A DNA stretch of 64,000 nucleotides from JAALLB01 sp017643495. Lineage in GTDB: Bacteria; Pseudomonadota; Alphaproteobacteria; Rhizobiales; Rhizobiaceae. This document shows positions 58,490-64,000 of this stretch, one piece after another (position 1 is the stretch's first letter; every line of letters begins with the position of its first letter). A model generated the notes under the pieces. That model saw only the letters and a list, made by a program, of their open reading frames with translations. It was not told where the DNA came from and made no database searches. The translations under genes and the position numbers were made by a program. Location of the stretch: contig OZ244147.1 in the NCBI GenBank assembly GCA_965216105.1, positions 2,108,001-2,172,000 of the forward strand, given 5' to 3'.

Positions 58490-58945
58490 ATGATTGTTGC
58501 CGAAATTCCCTCCCCTTACGGACCGCTTGGCGTCAGCGAGGCTGAAGGTGCCATCGTGGCAGTGACCTGGCAAAAGCCGGATATGCCGGGCACTTCGCCC
58601 CTGCTCAGGGAGTGCGCACAACAGATGGCGGAATATTTCGACGGCAAGCGCCAGACCTTCGACCTGCCGCTGCGGCCAAGGGGAGACGAATTCCAGCAGG
58701 CAGTGTGCAATGCCATGCTGGAAATTCCCTATGGCGAGACCACTACCTACGGGGCGATTGCAGAGAAGCTTGGAACCTATGGCCAACCGGTCGGCAAGGC
58801 TTGTGGCGGCAATTCGATCCCGATCATCATTCCCTGCCACCGGGTGCTCGCGGCAGACGGCATTGGCGGATATTCAGGGGATGGTGGGGTTGAGCGCAAG
58901 ATCGCGCTGCTGAAACTTGAGGGCGGGTTTCCGTTCCTGCTTTGA
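58490..58945 (+). CDS. ogt: Methylated-DNA-[protein]-cysteine S-methyltransferase
   Basis: A 151-residue DNA-repair protein that takes alkyl groups from O6-alkylguanine onto its own cysteine. The active-site motif is IPIIIPCHRVLAADG (P-C-H-R-V), with the Asn hinge and helix-turn-helix region IPYGETTTYGAIAEKLG before it. The N-terminal domain is short, without Ada's AraC part, so it is the Ogt type. ATG 58490 is preceded by GGGAGC at close spacing. Confidence 0.95.
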   Translation: MIVAEIPSPYGPLGVSEAEGAIVAVTWQKPDMPGTSPLLRECAQQMAEYFDGKRQTFDLPLRPRGDEFQQAVCNAMLEIPYGETTTYGAIAEKLGTYGQPVGKACGGNSIPIIIPCHRVLAADGIGGYSGDGGVERKIALLKLEGGFPFLL

Positions 58946-59062
58946 AGCTTCTGGTGCGAGCAGTTAAGGCGCATGCTGCAATTCAAGGCTCCGGTTTAAC
59001 GGAAAGTTGGTTTTTTTTGTTCATGCTGTTCCCTGTTTTTGAACAAAGGCAGGATTTGGCGC

Positions 59063-60445
59063 ATGAAACGGTGGTTGGACGCAAAACGGTTTCTGAACGA
59101 TACCAGCGGCAATATTGCCATGACCACGGCACTGCTGATCGTGCCGCTGATGATGGCAGGTGGCGTGGCCCTTGATTACAGCCGCGTGACGCAGCAGGAT
59201 TCGCGCATGCAGAATGCCGTCGACGGTGCCGTTCTGGTTGCTGCCCGCGCAATCATGGATGGCAAGGACACCAAGCAAGCCAAGGCGGATGCCCGAACAT
59301 ACCTGAAGGCCAATCTCACCGCCGCGCAGCTTGGAGAATTGCAGAAGATACAGGTCAAATACGACAGGAAAGCCGAACGGGTAACCGTGACTGCATTCGG
59401 GGAAACCCCGACTTCGATCATGAAAATTGCAGGGATCAGCAAGCTGGACTATTCACCCTACGCTTCGGTCAACCTGCCGAATGGCAATGTCGAAATCGTC
59501 ATGGTGCTCGACACCACCTATTCGATGTCCCAGGATGGCAAGATCGGCGCACTCAAGTCTGCCGCCACCGATTTTGTCGACGACATGCTGGCGCTGAACA
59601 GGTCGCAGACACGGGTCAAGATCGGCATCGTACCTTTCGCCCGTTATGTGAATGTCGGTCTCGACAATCGCAACGCGAAGTGGATCGATGTACCTGACGA
59701 CACATCTGAACAGGTAACCGAAACACGCACCTGGAAATCCGATCCGTCAACCTGCCGGAAGTACACCTATTACAAGGACGGAGTAGAGAGAACCGGAACC
59801 CGTTGCGATTCCAAGAAGGTGGAACCATACGAAGTAACCTATACCCGCAAAAAGACCTGGCGCGGATGTGTGGGCTCACGCCAGTATCCACTTAACCTGG
59901 AAGACCGCAAGTACAACAAGAAGGTGCCCGGCCTGCTCAATGTCGGATGCCCGAACCGGATCACCGAACTGACCGACAGCAAAACCAAGCTTCACAGCGA
60001 AATCAAGGCGCTCCATCCCAACGACACGACCTATATTCCGACCGGCCTTGTCTGGGGTTTGAGGACCATTTCTCCCAAGGAGCCGTTTGATGATGGTGTC
60101 AGCTACTTTGCGGCAGCAAAAAACAATACGCAGAAAGTCATCATCCTGATGTCTGATGGTGAGAACCAGATTTCGGCGAACCTTCCCGGCTGGGCCGGAC
60201 ACAACAAGAAGAATCTCGATCAGGCCAACGACTGGACGGATGAAGCGTGCACCAATATCAAGAATGAAAACATTAAGCTTTTCACGATTGGATTCGGCAA
60301 ATCGATCGCTGCGGAAACCAGCAAACTGCTGACCAAATGCTCAACTGATGGCGAAAACTATCTGCGTGCATCCGACAGTGCAGCCCTGAGCGCAAGTTTT
60401 TCGGATATCGCGGCGCGGATCAGCCAGCTTTATCTCTCGCGCTAA
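59063..60445 (+). CDS. Tad-pilus-associated (TadG-like) vWA protein, second copy
   Basis: A 460-residue protein from ATG 59063, with AAGGCAGGA as ribosome-binding site. The N-terminal anchor FLNDTSGNIAMTTALLIVPL and following DYSRVTQQDSRMQNAVDGAV are TadE/TadG-like. The vWA domain has IVMVLDTTYSMSQDGKIGAL (D-x-T-x-S metal site). An insertion with four or five cysteines and many charged residues (about 220-300) lies between the metal-site strands, and KVIILMSDGENQ follows it. Longer than the paralogue at 41418. Both share the layout but have no flp/tad operon around them here. Confidence 0.88.
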   Translation: MKRWLDAKRFLNDTSGNIAMTTALLIVPLMMAGGVALDYSRVTQQDSRMQNAVDGAVLVAARAIMDGKDTKQAKADARTYLKANLTAAQLGELQKIQVKYDRKAERVTVTAFGETPTSIMKIAGISKLDYSPYASVNLPNGNVEIVMVLDTTYSMSQDGKIGALKSAATDFVDDMLALNRSQTRVKIGIVPFARYVNVGLDNRNAKWIDVPDDTSEQVTETRTWKSDPSTCRKYTYYKDGVERTGTRCDSKKVEPYEVTYTRKKTWRGCVGSRQYPLNLEDRKYNKKVPGLLNVGCPNRITELTDSKTKLHSEIKALHPNDTTYIPTGLVWGLRTISPKEPFDDGVSYFAAAKNNTQKVIILMSDGENQISANLPGWAGHNKKNLDQANDWTDEACTNIKNENIKLFTIGFGKSIAAETSKLLTKCSTDGENYLRASDSAALSASFSDIAARISQLYLSR

Positions 60446-60558
60446 TGACGACAGGCCCGGATGTATTCAGTATTCTGAGCAAGCCGCGGCCGAAGATTTT
60501 GTTGCAAGTGTCGCAGGATTGTTATTCACACCCGGCATGACCCCTGTATAAGGGGAAT

Positions 60559-61977
60559 ATGGAAGAAAATCTGCAAGATACCCAGCCCGAACTTACACCG
60601 GATGAAGCCGATGCAAGCCTATTTTATACCGAGGACGGTCATGTCGTCGGGGAATTGGTCTCGCATGTTGGCGAACTGATCGAGGATTCCAACGGCGATG
60701 CCCTTGCAGAGCTGATTGAGCCTCTTCATGAATCGGAACTGGGTGATTTGCTGGAGGCGCTTCCCCCGCAATATCGCAGCGGTTTGATCAGGTTGACCGG
60801 AGACCGGTTTGACTTCAGCTCGCTTACCGAAATTGACGAGGCAATGCGCCTTGAAATCGTCAACGAATTGCCCAATGAGCAGATCGCTGATGTGGTTGCG
60901 GAACTCGAGTCTGACGATGCTGTATACATTCTGGAGGACATGGAAGAGTCGGACAGGGATGAAATCCTGTCCATGGTGCCGTTTGAAGAGCAGACACGCC
61001 TTCGCCGCTCCCTCGAATATCCGGAAGAGACTGCCGGTCGGCGCATGCAGACCGAGTTCATTGCCGTTCCTCCATTCTGGAGTGTGGGGCAAACCATAGA
61101 TTTCCTGCGAGAGGATGACGACCTTCCCGAACGGTTCCATGAAGTTTTTGTCGTTGACCCTTCCTACAAGCTGATGGGGCATGTTGCACTTGACAGGATC
61201 CTTCGGACACAGCGCAAAACCAAGATAGCCAGTATTCAGGAAAAATCCGTTCATCCGGTAGATGCCAACCTTGACCAGGAGGAAGCAGCGCGGATTCTTG
61301 AACAATATGACCTTGTGTCTGCGGCTGTTGTCGATGAACACCAGCGTCTGGTCGGGGTTCTGACCATTGATGATGTCGTTGACGTGATCCAGCAAGAAGC
61401 GGATGAGGACATCAAACGGCTGGCAGGGGTTGGCGACGAGGAATTGTCAGACAATGTGCTTTCAATTACCCGGTCACGTTTCACCTGGCTTTTCCTGAAC
61501 CTGATTACCGCAATCCTAGCCTCTCTTGTGATCGGCTTGTTTGACGCGACCATCCAGCAAATGGTTGCCCTCGCCATTCTCATGCCGATTGTGGCGTCGA
61601 TGGGCGGCAATGCGGGTACCCAGTCCATGACCGTTACAGTCCGGGCGCTCGCAACCCGTGATATCGGCACTTACAACATGTTCAGAACCATTCGCAGGGA
61701 ATTTCTTGTTGGTTTATTGAACGGCTGTTCTTTTGCCATATTGATTGGAGTCGTTTCCGCGATCTGGTTTTCCAATACAAACCTGGGTGTAATCATCGGC
61801 ATAGCCATGATCATCAATATGCTCTGTGCTGCCTTGTCAGGCATTCTGATTCCCATAGCGCTAGACCGCATGAAGGTGGACCCGGCCATCGCATCAAGCG
61901 TTTTTGTAACAACCGTTACAGATGTCGTTGGTTTTTTTGCCTTTTTGGGACTCGCTGCATGGTGGTTCGGAATCTGA
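60559..61977 (+). CDS. mgtE: Magnesium transporter MgtE
   Basis: A 472-residue Mg2+ channel/transporter. The N-terminal superhelical domain (about 20-150, e.g. ELGDLLEALPPQYRSGLIRL) is followed by two CBS domains (about 155-290, FHEVFVVDPSYKLMGHVALD and LVGVLTIDDVVDVIQQEADE). Five membrane helices from about 310 on include the pore motif MPIVASMGGNAGTQSMTVTV. Mg2+ in the cytoplasmic domain closes the channel. No M-box riboswitch was seen upstream; a short CCCC/GGGG hairpin lies at about 60540-60556. Confidence 0.95.
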   Translation: MEENLQDTQPELTPDEADASLFYTEDGHVVGELVSHVGELIEDSNGDALAELIEPLHESELGDLLEALPPQYRSGLIRLTGDRFDFSSLTEIDEAMRLEIVNELPNEQIADVVAELESDDAVYILEDMEESDRDEILSMVPFEEQTRLRRSLEYPEETAGRRMQTEFIAVPPFWSVGQTIDFLREDDDLPERFHEVFVVDPSYKLMGHVALDRILRTQRKTKIASIQEKSVHPVDANLDQEEAARILEQYDLVSAAVVDEHQRLVGVLTIDDVVDVIQQEADEDIKRLAGVGDEELSDNVLSITRSRFTWLFLNLITAILASLVIGLFDATIQQMVALAILMPIVASMGGNAGTQSMTVTVRALATRDIGTYNMFRTIRREFLVGLLNGCSFAILIGVVSAIWFSNTNLGVIIGIAMIINMLCAALSGILIPIALDRMKVDPAIASSVFVTTVTDVVGFFAFLGLAAWWFGI

Positions 61978-62100
61978 GCATCAAATGATGCCTGGAAATA
62001 CGTCAAAAGATGCAAGTCCCTATTGCCTGCATGGCGACGGTGTGCAAATTTCCTGTTACTTTTACGTAAATCTTTTTTGCATGCTTTGTCGGGAAATACA

Positions 62101-62502
62101 TTGAAACAGACCGATACCACAGATTTTTATTCAATTACCGACCTGACAAGGGAATTCGGCATATCAACCCGCACAATCCGTTTTTACGAAGACGAAGGCT
62201 TGATTGCGCCCGTGCGACGTGGCCGGACCCGCCTTTTCCGGCCATCAGACCGCCGTTTGCTTATGTTGATACTTCGCGGCAAAAGACTTGGCTTCTCCAT
62301 AGCCGAGATCCGCGAGATCATATCAATGTACAAGGAACCGCCGGGCGAAGCCGGTCAACTCGACCTGCTTATTCAACGTGTCAGCGAAAAGCGGGACCAG
62401 TTGATACAAAAGAAACGTGACATTGATGAAACCATTGCCGAACTTGACCAGGTTGAAGAGCAAAGCCTGGCAAGACTGGCTGAACTTGGCGTAGGAACCT
62501 GA
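62101..62502 (+). CDS. MerR-family transcriptional regulator (LiuR-like)
   Basis: A 133-residue protein. The winged HTH is SITDLTREFGISTRTIRFYE followed by DEGLIAPVRRGRTRLFRPSD. A long dimerisation coiled coil (about 90-130, LIQRVSEKRDQLIQKKRDID) ends the protein. There are no metal-binding cysteines, so it is not a CueR/MerR metal sensor. It resembles regulators placed beside leucine/isovalerate or fatty-acid genes (LiuR/AtuR), but none of those genes adjoins here. Only TTG 62101 gives a sensible start. It ends 2 bp before the GNAT gene. Confidence 0.86.
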   Translation: MKQTDTTDFYSITDLTREFGISTRTIRFYEDEGLIAPVRRGRTRLFRPSDRRLLMLILRGKRLGFSIAEIREIISMYKEPPGEAGQLDLLIQRVSEKRDQLIQKKRDIDETIAELDQVEEQSLARLAELGVGT

Positions 62503-62504
62503 AC

Positions 62505-62948
62505 ATGCCTGATGTGAGACGTTTGAAACCGGAAGATCGCGAACAATGGCAAGTCTTGTGGAAAGGCTATCAGGATTTCTACAAAACCAATCTTGATGCC
62601 GGCACCGATGAATTGTGGCAAAGACTGCTGAGTGAACCGGATGACGGTCCCATTGGGCTGGTATTTGAAGAGAACGGAAACTTGCTGGGGTTGGTCCATT
62701 ACCTGTTTCACGGCACAACGTGGTCAGCCAAGCAACGCATCTACCTGAATGATCTTTACACGCTGCCGGCCGCTCGGGGAAAAGGCGTTGGCCGCGCGCT
62801 GATTGAGGCCGTCTATGAGGAAGGTCGCAAGCGCGACTGTGACCAGGTTTACTGGATGACGCAGGATTTCAACGAGCTCGGTCGAAAGCTTTATGACAAG
62901 GTTGCCGATGTCACACCTTTCATAAAATACATGAAAGGCATGTCCTGA
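62505..62948 (+). CDS. GNAT family N-acetyltransferase
   Basis: A 147-residue single-domain acetyltransferase. The acetyl-CoA loop is LYTLPAARGKGVGRALIEAV (R-G-x-G-x-G/A form), followed by VYWMTQDFNELGRKLYDKVA. The length and the N-terminus (VRRLKPEDREQWQVLWKGYQ) suit the general GNAT class. Acceptor unknown. Translation follows the MerR gene closely, so they are co-transcribed. Confidence 0.9.
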   Translation: MPDVRRLKPEDREQWQVLWKGYQDFYKTNLDAGTDELWQRLLSEPDDGPIGLVFEENGNLLGLVHYLFHGTTWSAKQRIYLNDLYTLPAARGKGVGRALIEAVYEEGRKRDCDQVYWMTQDFNELGRKLYDKVADVTPFIKYMKGMS

Positions 62949-62961
62949 ATGGACACCCTGG

Positions 62962-63702
62962 TCAGGTAAAAACAATCCAGCCCATAATCCATGAAATTCC
63001 AATCATGAGGGCAAGCATCACAGGTTGATGCAGCAGGTAGAAAACCAGGCTGTGCCGACCGATAAATTTCAATGGCTTATAGAGTGCTGCATCCGCTTTA
63101 GGGCGGGCAAGTATCGTCAACCAGTCGCGTTTCTCAGCGAGTTTTGCGAACGCAATGCCAAGAAGAGGAGCCGAGAACCACGGGAAGACCGGCACATAGT
63201 CACTGGAAAGCGGGCGTATGCCCGACAACCCTGTCCAGTACAGGAAAGGCATGTTGAGGGTATCGGTTCTTCCATATTGGCCCAAGAGGAACACGACAAC
63301 TGCCAACAGAACAAGGATGGCCCAGTGCCATCTCAGGAAAAGAAGGCCAGCCAAACTGGCGAAGCCGATCTGGTGCAAGATACCGAAGAAAATGTACTGA
63401 TCGGGAGTGGCGAAATAGGTAGCGATCGTGATCAACATGGCCGCGGCCAAAATTTTGGCCATCCGCATGCGCCACGCCTGCCATCGAATTGCCCGGGCAT
63501 GTGCAAGATAGAGTCCGAAACCGGCCAGAAACAAAAAACTTGAGGCGATCACCCGTGCAAAATAGTTCCAGTGGGGCTGGTTTATGTAACCCGGCTCCCG
63601 GAACCCAAGCAGTTCAAGATCAAAGCCAAAATGAAAAACGGTCATGGCAATCAGTGCCACGCCCCGGGCAAGATCCAGCAGTTCTATGCGCCCCTGCTTC
63701 AT
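62962..63702 (-). CDS. DUF1624 / HGSNAT-type membrane acyltransferase
   Basis: A 246-residue protein with about seven membrane helices and the family start RIELLDLARGVALIAMTVFH. It also has SSFLFLAGFGLYLAHARAIR and the C-terminal FIGRHSLVFYLLHQPVMLAL. The family is related to heparan-alpha-glucosaminide N-acetyltransferase and probably moves acyl groups across the inner membrane; substrate unknown. Its start overlaps the end of the EamA gene by 4 bp, so both are co-transcribed leftward. Confidence 0.88.
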   Translation of the reverse strand: MKQGRIELLDLARGVALIAMTVFHFGFDLELLGFREPGYINQPHWNYFARVIASSFLFLAGFGLYLAHARAIRWQAWRMRMAKILAAAMLITIATYFATPDQYIFFGILHQIGFASLAGLLFLRWHWAILVLLAVVVFLLGQYGRTDTLNMPFLYWTGLSGIRPLSSDYVPVFPWFSAPLLGIAFAKLAEKRDWLTILARPKADAALYKPLKFIGRHSLVFYLLHQPVMLALMIGISWIMGWIVFT

Positions 63703-64000
63703 ACCCCCTCCTGAGGTTTCGTGAATTTGGGACTTCCCAGGCGTGCAACCAGCAGGCCACCGATAACCAGGGAAAGCGCAATCATGGTCTCAATCGTAAC
63801 GGCTTCGCCCAGGAAGACAGAACCAAAAATGATACCGAAAACAGGGATTGTATTCATGGCAAGTGCAAAGGTACCCACCCCAACCTTTTTTACCAGATAG
63901 AACCTTAGCAGATAGGTAAAACCTGTTGGAAACACGCCAAGCCACAACAAGGCCAGCATGATTCTGTTTGCTGGCAACTGGTCAGGGACACCTTCCATGA
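63699..64000 (-). CDS. EamA/DMT-family transporter, C-terminal part (5' end beyond window)
   Basis: About 100 residues of a drug/metabolite exporter, truncated by the right edge. The visible part holds the last three or so helices (IMLALLWLGVFPTGFTYLLR, ALAMNTIPVFGIIFGSVFLG, and EAVTIETMIALSLVIGGLLV), the signature end of the second EamA repeat. An ATG near 63998 is internal, not the true start. Substrate unknown. Confidence 0.85.
   Translation of the reverse strand, partial: MEGVPDQLPANRIMLALLWLGVFPTGFTYLLRFYLVKKVGVGTFALAMNTIPVFGIIFGSVFLGEAVTIETMIALSLVIGGLLVARLGSPKFTKPQEGV

Overview
The window looks like the chromosome of an alphaproteobacterium of the order Hyphomicrobiales (Rhizobiales), probably free-living or marine. 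Gene order supports this: divK-pleD next to rpmG, a DUF3572 gene and dinB; pyrB with a dihydroorotase-like partner; plsY-dprA-topA-rnr; an EipB-type (DUF1849) envelope protein; a B12-dependent class II ribonucleotide reductase; and a DUF6105 protein. Base composition is moderately GC-rich and coding density is high. No species can be named from this window alone.

Layout. (1) 1-4563: the end of an ectoine-catabolism locus: a MocR/EnuR-type regulator (cut by the left edge), a divergent Lrp/AsnC regulator, an aldehyde dehydrogenase and a class III aminotransferase. (2) 4663-10793: gatC and gatA with a small exported-protein gene between them, a 41-codon membrane ORF, an MBL-fold hydrolase, ruvX, a DUF6105 membrane protein and an AidB-like acyl-CoA dehydrogenase. 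(3) 11037-21849: housekeeping block pyrB, non-catalytic pyrC, plsY, dprA, topA, rnr, DUF983, NUDIX. (4) 21853-27678: MFS carrier, 3-hydroxybenzoate-4-monooxygenase-like flavoprotein, class D beta-lactamase, queCDE. (5) 27952-31997: rpmG, then a TPP riboswitch and thiO-thiS-thiG-thiE-thiF. (6) 32386-35887: pleD, divK, DUF3572, dinB. (7) 35903-44083: eipB-like gene, glycerophosphodiesterase, FemAB-like acyltransferase, HIT protein, a winged-helix/TPR membrane regulator facing a Tad-like vWA protein, and a vWA plus membrane J-protein pair. (8) 44145-50013: PBP5-type carboxypeptidase with a SPOR domain, clpS-clpA, a small acidic serine-rich protein, cytochrome b561. (9) 50014-54518: a long leader with NrdR boxes, then nrdJ. 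(10) 54609-58945: an accessory stretch with a DUF2235 hydrolase, a 228-bp palindromic repeat element, GIY-YIG, a YdeI/OmdA-type protein, a 720-bp gene-poor region rich in hairpins, an orphan exported protein and ogt. (11) 59063-64000: a second Tad-like vWA protein, mgtE, a MerR regulator, a GNAT, a DUF1624 acyltransferase and a truncated EamA exporter.

No tRNA, rRNA, CRISPR array, intact insertion sequence or prophage was seen. The most notable items are the hairpin-rich segment at 57240-57600, the paired NrdR boxes before nrdJ, the dihydroorotase-like protein without its metal ligands, the chromosomal OXA-type beta-lactamase, the repeat element beside GIY-YIG, and the vWA/J-protein pair. None of them proves a new system; each can be checked as stated.
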